Part shown: piece by piece, positions 1 to 9,306 of the stretch
Position numbering within the stretch: position 1 is the stretch's first letter
Layout: each line of letters opens with the position of its first letter
Source of the DNA: Streptomyces sp. WP-1
GTDB lineage: Bacteria; Actinomycetota; Actinomycetes; Streptomycetales; Streptomycetaceae
Reading direction: 5' to 3'
DNA length: 64,000 nt
Assembly (NCBI RefSeq): GCF_030450125.1
Contig: NZ_CP123923.1
Coordinates: 5,642,001-5,706,000 of the forward strand
Position numbers and translations under genes: made by a program
Notes under the pieces: model-generated
What the model was told of the DNA's origin: nothing
Databases searched by the model: none
The model's input: the letters and a program-made list of their open reading frames with translations, nothing else

Positions 1-1
1 C

Positions 2-532
2 AAGACGAAGGCGCTCAGGCTCTTCCAGGGACAGCTCATCCCCGGCCTCCTCCAGACCCCCGAGTACGCCACGGCGGTGTTCTCCCTGCCACCGGCTCTG
101 CCGGACGAGACCAGGGCGCGGACCGTGGCGGCCCGGTTGGAGCGGCAGGCTGCACTGTACGAGGACGGGCGGTCGTTCCACTTCGTCATCTGCGAACACG
201 TGCTGCGGTGGCTGATCTGCGAGCCCACCGTCATGGCCGTCCAACTCGACCGGCTCGTCTCCCTGTCACGGCTCCCCGCCGTCCGCGTCGGCGTCGCCCC
301 CCAAGCGGGCCGGAAACCGGACTTCCCCATGACCTGTTTCAGCATCCACGACGACAGCCTCGTCATTGTCGAGACCTTCCACTCGGAGGTGACGACACGG
401 GACCCGCGGGATGTCCAGACGTACGTCGACACGTTCGACAGGTTCGCCGCGGTGGCGCTCTACGGCGACGACATGCGGGGCCTTGTCGAGGGCGTCCGGG
501 ACGAGTTCTTGAGGCATTGCAGCACGCGCTGA
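2..532 (+). CDS. DUF5753 helix-turn-helix regulator, 3' part
   Basis: Only the last 176 codons are present; the gene enters from outside the window, so its N-terminal HTH domain is not visible. The visible part opens with FQGQLIPGLLQTPEYA, the hallmark of the DUF5753 domain found in the many XRE-type regulators of Streptomyces. These proteins usually have an N-terminal XRE DNA-binding domain, and many are encoded beside a small DUF397 protein. No DUF397 gene follows here; the next genes are a broken HicA-like gene and an HTH-like gene. The C-terminus ends with the usual acidic helix. The ligand and target are unknown. Confidence 0.85.
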   Translation, partial: KTKALRLFQGQLIPGLLQTPEYATAVFSLPPALPDETRARTVAARLERQAALYEDGRSFHFVICEHVLRWLICEPTVMAVQLDRLVSLSRLPAVRVGVAPQAGRKPDFPMTCFSIHDDSLVIVETFHSEVTTRDPRDVQTYVDTFDRFAAVALYGDDMRGLVEGVRDEFLRHCSTR

Positions 533-611
533 ACGACTTCCCCTGGTCGACCGAGGCCAGACCGCCCGTCGCCTTTTGTGACTGATTCGCTGCGATGAGT
601 AGTATCCGTCT

Positions 612-828
612 GTGATTTCCAAGGGGCGGCACCAAATGGGGATGTCGCGGCGGCCTTGGACCGAGCGAAGCGCGCCGGATGCCAGGTGGTGCCGGACAAG
701 AACGGACACCGATGGGGTGGGTGGTGTGCTGCTCCTGCGGAGCGCGCCACGTGGTTTCAGGCGCTCCGAAAAACCCCGGGAACGAGGCGAAGCGCATCGA
801 CCGCTTCGTCCGGGAGCACCAGCACTGA
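612..828 (+). pseudogene. frameshifted HicA-like small protein
   Basis: Three reading frames together spell a plausible protein of about 70 residues. One frame gives ISKGRHQ near 615-635, a second gives NGDVAAALDRAKRAGCQ and DKNGHRWG up to about 717, and a third gives WVVCCSCGARHVVSG then PKNPGNEAKRIDRFVREHQH up to the TGA at 826-828. The G-H-x-W-G core followed by a Cys pair and PKNPGN(E/H)AK-RI resembles small actinobacterial proteins with a HicA-like (double-stranded-RNA-binding) fold. One base is missing near 635 and one extra G lies in the G-rich run near 712-720. No single frame encodes it. It sits 13 nt before the gene at 842. It could be a real pseudogene or a sequencing error; the HicA link is inference. 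Confidence 0.5.
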
Positions 829-841
829 AAGGACCGCCGTC

Positions 842-1396
842 GTGTCAGAGTGGAGCTTCACCCTCCTGGTCGACCAGCCTCTCACCGCCGAGCAGGCAGA
901 CGCCTTCGACCACTGCGATGCCCTCGCGGACGGGTCGGTCTCCTACACGCTGGGTCCTGAAAGGCCCGGAGACCACGCGCGTGTCCCGGATGCGAGCGCG
1001 CTCAGGGAACTGTCCTGCGACATCGACGCCCCGACCCTGCTGGACGCCGTCGCCCAGGTGGCCCGCGACCTCCGTCTCATTCCGGGACTGCGGGCGATCG
1101 GTGTCCGGTACGACGACACCGTGACCCTGGAGGAGGCCGCCCAGCGCTGCGGGCGGGAACTGTCCCGGTGGCGGAAGGAGTTCACCGGATTCCCGGCCCC
1201 GGAACCCGGCGTCGGCGGTACGGAGTTCTACTCCTGGCGCAAGATCACCGAATGGCTGGCGCGCATCGGTGAGGACGTACCCGAGACGCCCCCCGACCTC
1301 CTCGTCGCCGACCGCGCCCTGCGCCTGGCCGACGCCCTCGAAGGCACCGACGTACCTCCCGGCACACTGCGCTCCCTGGGGCTCCCCGCCACCTGA
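842..1396 (+). CDS. HTH-like protein partnered with a HicA-like gene
   Basis: A 184-residue soluble protein starting at GTG 842 with GAAAGGA 8 nt upstream. The C-terminal half (TLEEAAQRCGRELSRWRKEF, then PGVGGTEFYSWRKITEWLA) looks like an excisionase/MerR-type helix-turn-helix: a recognition-helix segment, a wing and a W-x-x-I-x-x-WL closing motif. The N-terminal half is a mixed alpha/beta region I cannot name. Its position directly after the broken HicA-like gene suggests the DNA-binding antitoxin or autorepressor of a toxin-antitoxin-like pair. No transmembrane segment or signal peptide is visible. Function is inferred from context only. Confidence 0.6.
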   Translation: MSEWSFTLLVDQPLTAEQADAFDHCDALADGSVSYTLGPERPGDHARVPDASALRELSCDIDAPTLLDAVAQVARDLRLIPGLRAIGVRYDDTVTLEEAAQRCGRELSRWRKEFTGFPAPEPGVGGTEFYSWRKITEWLARIGEDVPETPPDLLVADRALRLADALEGTDVPPGTLRSLGLPAT

Positions 1397-1564
1397 GTCT
1401 CACCCTCCCCGCCTGGGGGCTTTGGCATGATTTCGCAAAGCCGTCGGGCGAGACCCAACCCGACCCGTCATCCCGTCCGTCTGAACAACCGGCAAGGCGC
1501 AATACGGCGCTTTCGGAAGGAAACGGGTCTCTCCAGACCAGGGGGACTCGGGGGAGGGAAGCAC

Positions 1565-1975
1565 ATGAACGGGACGAATAAGGCGCGCGGCGTTCGCGCG
1601 GTCGTGATCGGCGCGCTGGGGCTCGCCTCGGTGACGCTGGCCGCCGTACCGGCGTTCGCCAAGGGGGATGTGGCGGTCACGGTGCCGCGCACGGCGCACG
1701 TCGGCAAGACGTTCACCATCAAGGCGGACGGCGACGACGACATCGCCGGCTACCTGCACCAGCTGTGCCTGGAGGAGCGCACCGGCAAGCAGACCTGGCA
1801 CCAGGAGAACTGCACCACCCCGGCCAAGGGCGACGCCCGCATCACCACCCACGGCTCGGCCGCCCACCGCGGCGACCTGCAACTCCGCGCCGTGCTCTAC
1901 GGCCTGAAGAACAAGCACGACCACCACCCCGTGCGCCTGCACACCTCCAGCGTGGCCACGGTCCACATCCGCTGA
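1565..1975 (+). CDS. small secreted protein
   Basis: This encodes 136 residues from ATG 1565, with GGGAGGGAAG upstream as the ribosome-binding site. Residues 1-32 form a Sec signal peptide ending in AVPAFA-K. The mature part of about 104 residues is mostly beta-strand and polar, holds two cysteines (QLCLEE and ENCTTP) that could form one disulphide, and has a His-rich patch (KHDHHPVRLH) near the C-terminus. I do not recognise a family. It is monocistronic, with a strong inverted repeat just after the stop. An extracytoplasmic location is well supported; a role is not. Confidence 0.75.
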   Translation: MNGTNKARGVRAVVIGALGLASVTLAAVPAFAKGDVAVTVPRTAHVGKTFTIKADGDDDIAGYLHQLCLEERTGKQTWHQENCTTPAKGDARITTHGSAAHRGDLQLRAVLYGLKNKHDHHPVRLHTSSVATVHIR

Positions 1976-1984
1976 TCCCACCCA

Positions 1985-2027
1985 CGCGGCCGCGGGCTGG
2001 TCGACACGACCACCGCCCGCGGCCGCG
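1985..2027 (+). terminator. 13-bp inverted repeat after the small secreted gene
   Basis: CGCGGCCGCGGGC at 1985-1997 is exactly complementary to GCCCGCGGCCGCG at 2015-2027, with a 17-nt loop. It lies between two genes that converge on it (1565-1975 plus, 2105-4333 minus), so it probably terminates both. No T-tract is present, as is usual in Streptomyces. Confidence 0.6.
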
Positions 2028-2104
2028 CGACTTCTCCTCGCACCCATGGCAGGAGCGGCAGCCGGTGTGACCCACCGGCCGCTCGCTCCTGAGCCGGTGT
2101 CCGG

Positions 2105-4333
2105 TCAGCGGGAGGCGTAGCCGAAGCGGCCCCCGGTGTTGGGGAGCCCGCCCTGGCCGGGCTGGTACGAGGTGATCGCGGCGTTGCTGCCGCCCGCGGT
2201 CACGTTGGCCAGGGGCAGAGCGTGCAACGCGCCGTACTTGGACGGGCCGTAGGGCATACCGACGTACAGGCTGGTGCCGGTGTAGTGGATGCTGGAGCCG
2301 AGTTGCTGATCGACACCGGGCGTGCCGGGGATGCCGGAGGTGCCGGCCTCGATCCAGCGGTCGCTCGCGCCGGGCGAGCCCAGCAGCGAGAAGGTGGTGA
2401 TGGCGCCGGCCTTGGTCGCGGTACCGACCGCCTCGCCGGGCGCGCCGACGGCGAGCTTCATCGTCGCCGCGGTGCTGGCCATGCCGGGCGTGGTGTTCAC
2501 GGCGGCCAAGGTCTGACCGAAGCGGTCACCGGCCTCGGAGGTACCCACGACGTCGTCCGCCGCGGTGCCTGAGCTGTACACGTTCATCTGGGTGAACGTC
2601 CCCGCGGCGGCGAGGCGGAAAGTGATCACGTTGCCGGCGTCGCTCTTGTTGACGCCGTCGATGTCCAGGTCTTCACCGGGCGCGCCGACTGCGAGTATGG
2701 AGTCCGTGGCGGATGCCGCGCCCGAGGGGCGGTAGGGGACCATGGCCAGGGACTTCCCGAACTGGTCGCCTGCTTCGGCGCCGCCGGAGACCCTGTCCGA
2801 GTCCTGGTCGAGGCCGAACAGCGGTGTCGGACGATTCTCGGAGTTGAGTTTGTGGGAGAAGACCACCACATTGCCCGCCCCGGCATCGGCACCGATGGCA
2901 TCGCCGGGGGCACTGATGGCGATGTGGTTCGCGTCGGCCGCGACGGCGGCGCCAAAGTTGTCGTTGGCCTCCACTGCGCCAGGCACATCCGTGCTGTCCT
3001 GGGTGATGCCCACATTGGCCGTGGTGATGGCGGTGCTGGTGCTGTCGTGCACGTAGAAGGCGATACCCGCCTTGGGCACGGAACCGATCGCTTCGCCCGG
3101 CGCGCCGATCACCAGGAACGGCTCGCCGGAGGCGGTGGTGCCGGCGGCCAGCGCTTGGCCCATCCGGTCACCGGTCTCGGGCGTCGACGCGTTGATGGAC
3201 CCGGTGCCGGTCTGCTGCTCGAAGTGGGTGTCCTTCACCGTGCCGGTGCCGATACCGCCCGGCGCGCCGTACAGGACATCGACCATGCCCGCGTCGGTGG
3301 CCTTGTCAAGATCCTCCGACGGGGTACCCACGATCAGGTCCGTGCAGCCGTCCTGGTTGTAGTCGACGGTGTCGATGGTCTCGCCGAACCAGTCGTCCGC
3401 TTCGGAACCGCCCGGCACCCAGTCCAGGTCCTGGTCGATCTCGGCGGTGCCTTTGCCACCGCCGTAGACAACACGGACAACGCCGGCCCCGTCGTCGCCG
3501 CCGACCGCGGCCTTGGGGTCCGAGATCGCCGTGTCCTCGATGCCGTCGCAGTTGAAGTCCGTGACGGCAGCCGCCTGGACGGTGGAACTGATCCAGTCAC
3601 CCAGGTCGTCCACTCGCGCATTGCGTGCGTCGGTGCGGGTCTCGGCCGGCTCCTGCCCGAAGCAACCGCCCTGCCAGGAGCGGGTGTTGAGTGAGGCCAG
3701 CTCGTAGCTTCCGCCGATGGCACGCAGGGCCGGTGCACCGGTGTCCCCCGCGCAGACAGCGGCGCCGTTCTGGCCGCTGATTTCCATGGTGCCGGACTCC
3801 ACGGTGGTCACCTTGAAACTGCCGGTGTGCAGCTTCAGCGGGGCCCACTCCGTCTTCGTGCGGCCGTAGCCGGCCACGGTGAGTGTCTCCCCGGCGGCCG
3901 GAGCGGCGGCGCTCAACTTGACCGGTGTGATTCCGCCGACGGGTCGAGACAGCCGGGCCAGGACGATGTCGCGGTCCGCACGGGGTGCCAGCTCGACCAC
4001 CTGCCTGACCTGGCCGGCGGTACTGGTCAGGTCAGTACGGCCGAGGACGGCGGTGGTGGCTTTGGAGGGCTTGCCCGCGCGGACGGTGGTGCCGCGGTCG
4101 GGGTCGGCGGCGAAGCAGCTCGCCGCGGTGAGGACCCACTGCGGGTCGACGAGTACCCCGGTGCAAGCCCGGTCGCCGGAGCCGATGGTGAGATGCGCGG
4201 TGTACGCGAAGGAACCGTTGGCCGCGGCGCCACCGGTGATGGCGTAAGCGCCGGGACCGGTGAGCACACCGGACACGACGGCGGCGGCGAGCAGTGTGCT
4301 CGTCAGCGCCGCGTAGGGGCGGGGGTTGGACAC
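2105..4333 (-). CDS. exported trypsin-fold / FG-GAP repeat protein, catalytic residues replaced
   Basis: A 742-residue protein. GTG 4333 is preferred because AGGAAG lies 6-7 nt upstream; an ATG seven codons earlier has no such site. Residues 1-31 are a Sec signal peptide. About residues 32-255 have a chymotrypsin-like (S1) fold starting at ITGG, and the rest to about 735 is a series of FG-GAP (integrin alpha-like) repeats with Ca-binding loops (DFNCDGIEDTAI, DYNQDGCTDLIVG) and GAPGE/GDRFG-type motifs, forming a beta-propeller. The catalytic His is replaced (LTAASC, Ser about 72) and the nucleophile Ser is Thr (GDTGAP, about 198), while the Asp (RDIVLARL, about 122) remains. It is therefore probably a non-proteolytic binding protein, or a protease with unusual chemistry. 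It is exported and probably released or wall-associated; no anchor is seen. Confidence 0.8.
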   Translation of the reverse strand: MSNPRPYAALTSTLLAAAVVSGVLTGPGAYAITGGAAANGSFAYTAHLTIGSGDRACTGVLVDPQWVLTAASCFAADPDRGTTVRAGKPSKATTAVLGRTDLTSTAGQVRQVVELAPRADRDIVLARLSRPVGGITPVKLSAAAPAAGETLTVAGYGRTKTEWAPLKLHTGSFKVTTVESGTMEISGQNGAAVCAGDTGAPALRAIGGSYELASLNTRSWQGGCFGQEPAETRTDARNARVDDLGDWISSTVQAAAVTDFNCDGIEDTAISDPKAAVGGDDGAGVVRVVYGGGKGTAEIDQDLDWVPGGSEADDWFGETIDTVDYNQDGCTDLIVGTPSEDLDKATDAGMVDVLYGAPGGIGTGTVKDTHFEQQTGTGSINASTPETGDRMGQALAAGTTASGEPFLVIGAPGEAIGSVPKAGIAFYVHDSTSTAITTANVGITQDSTDVPGAVEANDNFGAAVAADANHIAISAPGDAIGADAGAGNVVVFSHKLNSENRPTPLFGLDQDSDRVSGGAEAGDQFGKSLAMVPYRPSGAASATDSILAVGAPGEDLDIDGVNKSDAGNVITFRLAAAGTFTQMNVYSSGTAADDVVGTSEAGDRFGQTLAAVNTTPGMASTAATMKLAVGAPGEAVGTATKAGAITTFSLLGSPGASDRWIEAGTSGIPGTPGVDQQLGSSIHYTGTSLYVGMPYGPSKYGALHALPLANVTAGGSNAAITSYQPGQGGLPNTGGRFGYASR

Positions 4334-4507
4334 GTGGACTTCCTGGTGGTTCATGGGTGCGGTGGGCGCTGCGGAGGTGTACGGGTCGGCCCGTGGTCGG
4401 CGGTCTGCCGTCCGTCCGTGGCTCCCGGGAGTCGTGGGGCCCGGTGAACAGAGCTGCGGGGCTCACCGAATCCGACTGGTCGTGCCCGCTCTTGCTGGGC
4501 CGAGGGG

Positions 4508-5008
4508 TCAGCCCTTGACGCGGAGTTCGATGAGAACGGAGCGCTTGGCGGCGCTGCCCGCCTCGCCGACGGGTGTGTAGTCGTTCTTGGGCGCGTTGAC
4601 CACGGTCTCCTTGCCCTCGGCGGTCAGGGTGGCCTGGACAGGGTGGTCCTCGGTCCAGATTCCGTACGCGTCGGGCAGCTCCATGGCCAGGTAGCCCTGC
4701 TTACCGCTGGCCTTGAAGCAGAAGAACATATCGGCAGTGCGGGACTCGACCTTGATGTCATAGGCCGAGTCGCAGCCCGTGAGGATGATGTGGCCGTCAC
4801 CACGCTTGAGAACGATCTTTCGCTCGGCCTGGATCCGGGCGGCCCCCGGGTAGTCGAAGGTCTCGACCGCGGACGGCATGTCCGAAGCGCCCGGCTGCGG
4901 CGAGGTTGGTGCGGAGCCGTCGGCCGACGCGATCGCGGCGAACCCGACAGAGCTGAGCATGACCGTCGCGGTGCCGACCGCGAGTGCCTTGACGGCACGG
5001 GAAATCAC
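4508..5008 (-). CDS. secreted protein of unknown function
   Basis: This encodes 166 residues from GTG 5008; GTG 5011 is the adjacent alternative, and GGAAGGA lies just upstream. The first 30 residues form a signal peptide ending in IASADG. The mature domain of about 130 residues is beta-rich, with two cysteines (TGCDSAYD and MFFCFKAS) placed as for one disulphide, and ends in KRSVLIELRVKG. No family was recognised. It is divergent from the polymorphic toxin gene, and the 268-nt interval between them contains an unusually AT-rich block (5062-5098), the likely promoter area. Confidence 0.7.
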   Translation of the reverse strand: MISRAVKALAVGTATVMLSSVGFAAIASADGSAPTSPQPGASDMPSAVETFDYPGAARIQAERKIVLKRGDGHIILTGCDSAYDIKVESRTADMFFCFKASGKQGYLAMELPDAYGIWTEDHPVQATLTAEGKETVVNAPKNDYTPVGEAGSAAKRSVLIELRVKG

Positions 5009-5061
5009 CACAAAGTCCTTCCAGTTGGTGAGTAGTGGGGCATCGCAGCCCACAAGGGGTA

Positions 5062-5098
5062 CATAAGTAAAGCATATGTAAGATTGACTTTAAGATAC
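5062..5098. promoter_or_regulatory. AT-rich divergent promoter region
   Basis: This is the only strongly AT-rich block nearby. It includes CATAAGTAAAGCATATGTAAG and TTGACTTTAAGATA, between the divergent secreted-protein and polymorphic-toxin genes. TTGACT at 5085-5090 could be a -35 element for the plus strand. Exact promoter elements cannot be assigned by eye. Confidence 0.3.
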
Positions 5099-5276
5099 CC
5101 CCTCTATTCCTCCACGCTCAGGTCAAATTGACGGCCGGTCGATCGTCGAACCCGCTTTCGGCCGGCGGCGATCGCCCCGCCGCGATCCATCTCATCGCCG
5201 GTATGCCAGGCAGAAGTGGATGCGGTGGCCGTGGCGAGACGGCGAGGGGGTGCGTGACGATCGAAGTGGACGTTGT

Positions 5277-8200
5277 ATGACAAAGCGTTGGCGCCCTGTG
5301 CGGGCGTCACACAGACGGACCCATGAGTCCGCGCGGAGCCGTACCCGACGGTCCGGCCTGTGCGGCGGTGTGACCGCGGGGCTGCTTTCCACCGCTCTCG
5401 CGATAGGGCTCCTCGGTCCGGCTCCGGCCCTGGCCGACGACGACTCCGAGTACATTCTCAACCGCGGAATCGTCGTCGAGTACTGGCGCGACGGCGGTAG
5501 CGGTGTCAAGGAAGCCGCCGAGCGCGCCCTGCTCGGCACCGAGGACGACATCCGTGCGTTCGTCAGGGACCAGCCGGCCCTTCAAACCGCGGACGACCGG
5601 GTGGAAGTCAGCCGCATCATCAACGCGGGTGGTCCGGCGGTACGTGGGGCGGCGAAGACCGCTCTCGCTTCGCAGAACGCGGATGACGTGGCGGCGTTCC
5701 TGCGCGATGGCTGGAAGGCTCCGCTGGAGCAGGACCGGCGTGTGGAGGTCTCGCGGGTCGTCGATCTCGGCGGCCCTGGTGTGCAGGACGCGGGCAAGGC
5801 GGCTTTGCAGGGTTCGCCCGAGGACGTGGCGAAGTTCCTCTCCGAGGGGCAGTACACAGCCCGTGAGGCCGACAACCGGGTGCAGGTCTCCCAGTTGATC
5901 GCCTCCGGCGGTACGGCGCTGAAGGCGGCCGGGAAGCTGGCTCTGCAGGGGACGCCGGACGACGTGGTGGAGTTCCTGGAGGTCGGGCAGTTCATCGCCC
6001 GTGATCACGATCAGGAACATTCCACGATCGCTCAGTTGACCGCGCAGGCCCAGCAGGCGGGCAAGCAAGCCGAGGACGCCACCAAGTCCGCTCAGGAAGC
6101 TTCCGCGAAGGCGATCGCGGCCTCCGAGCTGGCCAAGCAGGCGGCGGACAAGGCGGCCAAGGAGACCGCGGCCGCGAAGAACGACTCGATCAGGGCCGCG
6201 GCCAAGGCCCGGCAGGCAGCCGAAGCGGCGAAAGCGGCTGCGGAAGCAGCGCAGACCGCTATTAACGCGGCGAGCGCCGCGAATCGTTCGGCGCGTATAG
6301 CCGCGTTGGCGGCCGCGCAGACCTCGGCCGCCGCCACCGCCGCCGCCAACGCGGCGAGCGCCGCGTACAAGGCGGCCGCGGACGCGGCCGGTGACGCCAA
6401 GGCCGCGGGCAAGGCGCGGGATATGGCCAAGCAGGCCCGTGCCGCCGGAGCCTTGGCGAAGAAGTCGGCGGACGCGGCCGATCAGGCCGCCAAGGCGTCC
6501 ACGGCCGCCCGTGCCGCTGTCGCGGCATCCCGGAGCGCGACGGGCAACGCGAACGCGGCCGCTGACTCGGCCGACGAGGCCAACCGGGCTGCGGAAGCCG
6601 CAGGCGTGCACTCCGCCGAGGCGCAGGCCGCCGCGGCCGAGACGCGACGCCATGCCCGCGAGGCCGCCCGTGCCGCTGACGCCGCCGACACGCTCGCCCG
6701 CGAATCGGCCGAGGCCGCCGGAGAAGCGCGGGACGCGGCGAACTCGGCGGCGACACACGCCGAGAACGCGGCGGTCGCCGCGGAGGAAGCCGCCAAGCAG
6801 GCCGGCAAGGCGACGGACGCGGCCAACCAGGCGGCCAAGCAGGCGGCCAACGCGAAGAAAGCCGCCGCCACCGCGACCGCTGCCGCCGCCACCGCGCACA
6901 AGGTCTTCGACGTCGCCCGCAAGACGGAGGCTGAGGACCTCGTCAACCGCACCAACGCCTCCATGGAGGCCGCGCAGTCGCGCAAGTCGGCCACCGACAC
7001 CTTCACCTCCGCACTGGCCAAGGTCGCGCTGGAGGACAAGCGAATCGCGGAGGACACCGCCGCCCTCGCGGCGGAGGCGGACAAGCCCGGCGCCGACAGC
7101 GCCGCGATCGCGGCCAAGGGGCGCGCCGTTGCCGTGCGCGCTCTCAAGCAGTACGGCGCCTGGCGCCAGGAAGCGGCCGCCGATGCGCTGAGCGGTGATG
7201 ACGAGGCAGTCCTCGACTATCTGCGTACCGGTGCCGAGCAGGGCGCGACGGACGAGATCCGGCAGCAGGTCACTGACCTGGCGGCGACCAGTCCCTACGA
7301 CGCCGTTCGCACCGGTGCGCAGAAGGCGCTCCAGGGCAGCGACTCGCAGGTTCGCGACTTCTACACCACTGGTCAGTACACGGTGGCCACCGCCGACTAC
7401 CGCGTGCTCGTCTCCCGGATCAACAACGCCGGTGGACCGGCCGTGAAGGACGCCTCCGAGGCAGCCCTCGCCGACGGCAGCCCACAGGCCATGATGTCTT
7501 TCGTCAACGGCGGCCAGTACATGGCTCGCAACTCCGACGAACGGGTCCTCGTATCCAAGCTCGTCGACGAGGGCGGTCCGGAGGTGCAGGCGGCGGCCAA
7601 GATCGCCCTCACCGGCCCCGCCGACGAGCTGCATGAGTTCATCCAGGTCGGTCAGTACATGGCCGACCGCAAGGACAAGCTCTCCCAGACCCATGTCGCG
7701 CAGATGCGACGGCTGCTGAGCGACGTCGACGGCATCGCCGCCACGGCGCGCAAGGACAGCTACCTGGCGGCCCAAGCCGCGGCACAAGCCAAGAACGCCA
7801 AGACCGAGGCGGATAAGGCGGCTGCCGACGCGAAGGAGAACGCGGAGCAGGCGGGCAAATACGCCGAGGACGCGAAGAAGTCCGCTGATCAAGCCCAGCA
7901 GAGCGCGGACAAGGCGGCCCAGTCCGCGAAGACCGCCCGCAGTGCTGCGGACCGGGCCGAGCAGGACGCAGCCGGCGCCGAGGAGTCTGCCGCCCAGGCG
8001 GCGTGGTCCGCGAACTATGCCCGTGACTCGGCCACCGTGGCCAACAACGCATCGCTTGATGCTCGGGCCTCCGCCATCTCGGCCGGCAAGAGTGCCGCGG
8101 AAGCTGAAACCGCCGCGACACAGGCATGGAAGGACGTACTGAAGAAGCGTCTTTCGGAGCAGGCCGAGGCCAACAGGAAAGCAGCGGACGAGCGGAAGAA

Positions 8201-9302
8201 GCAGCGCGAGCAGGAGAAGAAGACCAAGGAAAAGAAGCGCTGTGTCGCTTACATGTCCCGGGACAGCGTGCCTCCGTGCGCGATGGCGGGACAACCTCTG
8301 GAAAATCCGGAGGTGGCCCCTGATCTGGCAAAGCATCTGCTTGACGGCGGCATGATGGTCCTCGGTATCACGGACCTCATCGAGTGCGTCGAACACCCCA
8401 CCCTGGTGGGATGCGGTCTGGCCGTGGCCGGTGTTCTTCCGGTCGGTAAGCTGAAACTGCTCAAGAAGGCTGAAGAGGGCGTCGAAGCCATCGCTGAAGC
8501 CTCTCGGGCAGGGAAAGTGGCAGCCAAGTGCCTGAAATGCTTCCTGCCCGGCACCAAGGTGCTCATGGCCGGCGGCTCGACCAAGAACATCGAGTCCGTC
8601 GAGGTCGGGGACCAGGTCGTGTCGACCGATCCGGCCACCGGAATCACCGGATCGCGGACGGTGACCGATCGCATCGTCACCGAACACGACAAGCACTTCA
8701 ACGACCTCACACTCGAGACCAGCCACCAGACCGAGCACCTCACTGCGACGAACGAGCACCCGTTCTGGTCACCCTCGGCCGGAAACTGGGTGCGTGCCGA
8801 CCGGCTGACCGCCGGAACCACCCTCCGTACAGTCGACGGCACCACCGTCACGGTCCGGGACAACCGATCGTTCGAGAAGACGGCCCGGACGTACAATCTC
8901 ACCGTCGCCGACCTGCACACCTACTATGTGCTGGCGGGCCGGACGCCGGTTTTGGTCCACAACAGCAATTGCCCCAAGTTCATCGACGGGGAGATCTGGG
9001 GTGAGACCTTCGAGACCGGAGGCCATAAGATCGACCTGATGGCGGAGGTCCGCGCCTCCGGAGACACTCTGCATCTCGACGATCTTTCGGTTTTCCCTCA
9101 GGGAACCAGTGGGCTCGAACGGGCGCCAGTCGGAATCGACAAGGTCATGGAATTGAAGCGTCCCATGGCAGAGATGGCAAAGTCCGAAGGGTTCAACAAG
9201 ATCGTGATCAATTACGAACGTCATATACCGCGGAAGGACGGCAGTATTTTCAAGCGCCGTGGCTCTATGACGCTGGTGGTCGCAGAAATCCTTGGGAAGT
9301 AG
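5277..9302 (+). CDS. polymorphic toxin: ALF repeats, Ala-rich helices, Hint domain, C-terminal toxin
   Basis: A 1341-residue exported protein. The start is placed at ATG 5277, giving a basic stretch and then a Sec signal peptide ending PAPALA-D near residue 54. Two blocks of ALF-type repeats (unit ending GGP.V..A...AL.G..D.V..FL..GQY) lie at about 60-250 and 640-810. Each is followed by a long Ala/Lys/Glu-rich helical, probably coiled-coil, region (about 255-600 and 815-960). A basic linker and a hydrophobic pre-toxin segment follow. A Hint (intein-like) domain runs from about 1088 (CFLPGTKVLMAGG, with TNEHPF) to about 1229, ending PVLVHN, the usual self-cleavage signature. The last 110 residues, from SNCPKF, are the variable toxin tip; I do not recognise its fold or active site. 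The likely job is interbacterial antagonism, with Hint cleavage releasing the tip. Confidence 0.85.
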   Translation: MTKRWRPVRASHRRTHESARSRTRRSGLCGGVTAGLLSTALAIGLLGPAPALADDDSEYILNRGIVVEYWRDGGSGVKEAAERALLGTEDDIRAFVRDQPALQTADDRVEVSRIINAGGPAVRGAAKTALASQNADDVAAFLRDGWKAPLEQDRRVEVSRVVDLGGPGVQDAGKAALQGSPEDVAKFLSEGQYTAREADNRVQVSQLIASGGTALKAAGKLALQGTPDDVVEFLEVGQFIARDHDQEHSTIAQLTAQAQQAGKQAEDATKSAQEASAKAIAASELAKQAADKAAKETAAAKNDSIRAAAKARQAAEAAKAAAEAAQTAINAASAANRSARIAALAAAQTSAAATAAANAASAAYKAAADAAGDAKAAGKARDMAKQARAAGALAKKSADAADQAAKASTAARAAVAASRSATGNANAAADSADEANRAAEAAGVHSAEAQAAAAETRRHAREAARAADAADTLARESAEAAGEARDAANSAATHAENAAVAAEEAAKQAGKATDAANQAAKQAANAKKAAATATAAAATAHKVFDVARKTEAEDLVNRTNASMEAAQSRKSATDTFTSALAKVALEDKRIAEDTAALAAEADKPGADSAAIAAKGRAVAVRALKQYGAWRQEAAADALSGDDEAVLDYLRTGAEQGATDEIRQQVTDLAATSPYDAVRTGAQKALQGSDSQVRDFYTTGQYTVATADYRVLVSRINNAGGPAVKDASEAALADGSPQAMMSFVNGGQYMARNSDERVLVSKLVDEGGPEVQAAAKIALTGPADELHEFIQVGQYMADRKDKLSQTHVAQMRRLLSDVDGIAATARKDSYLAAQAAAQAKNAKTEADKAAADAKENAEQAGKYAEDAKKSADQAQQSADKAAQSAKTARSAADRAEQDAAGAEESAAQAAWSANYARDSATVANNASLDARASAISAGKSAAEAETAATQAWKDVLKKRLSEQAEANRKAADERKKQREQEKKTKEKKRCVAYMSRDSVPPCAMAGQPLENPEVAPDLAKHLLDGGMMVLGITDLIECVEHPTLVGCGLAVAGVLPVGKLKLLKKAEEGVEAIAEASRAGKVAAKCLKCFLPGTKVLMAGGSTKNIESVEVGDQVVSTDPATGITGSRTVTDRIVTEHDKHFNDLTLETSHQTEHLTATNEHPFWSPSAGNWVRADRLTAGTTLRTVDGTTVTVRDNRSFEKTARTYNLTVADLHTYYVLAGRTPVLVHNSNCPKFIDGEIWGETFETGGHKIDLMAEVRASGDTLHLDDLSVFPQGTSGLERAPVGIDKVMELKRPMAEMAKSEGFNKIVINYERHIPRKDGSIFKRRGSMTLVVAEILGK

Positions 9303-9306
9303 AGAA

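Noticed and set aside
5307..8759. 1150-codon open frame antisense to the polymorphic toxin
   Set aside because: It is a mirror of the Ala-rich repeats, Arg/Gly/Leu-rich with no ribosome-binding site or recognisable domain.
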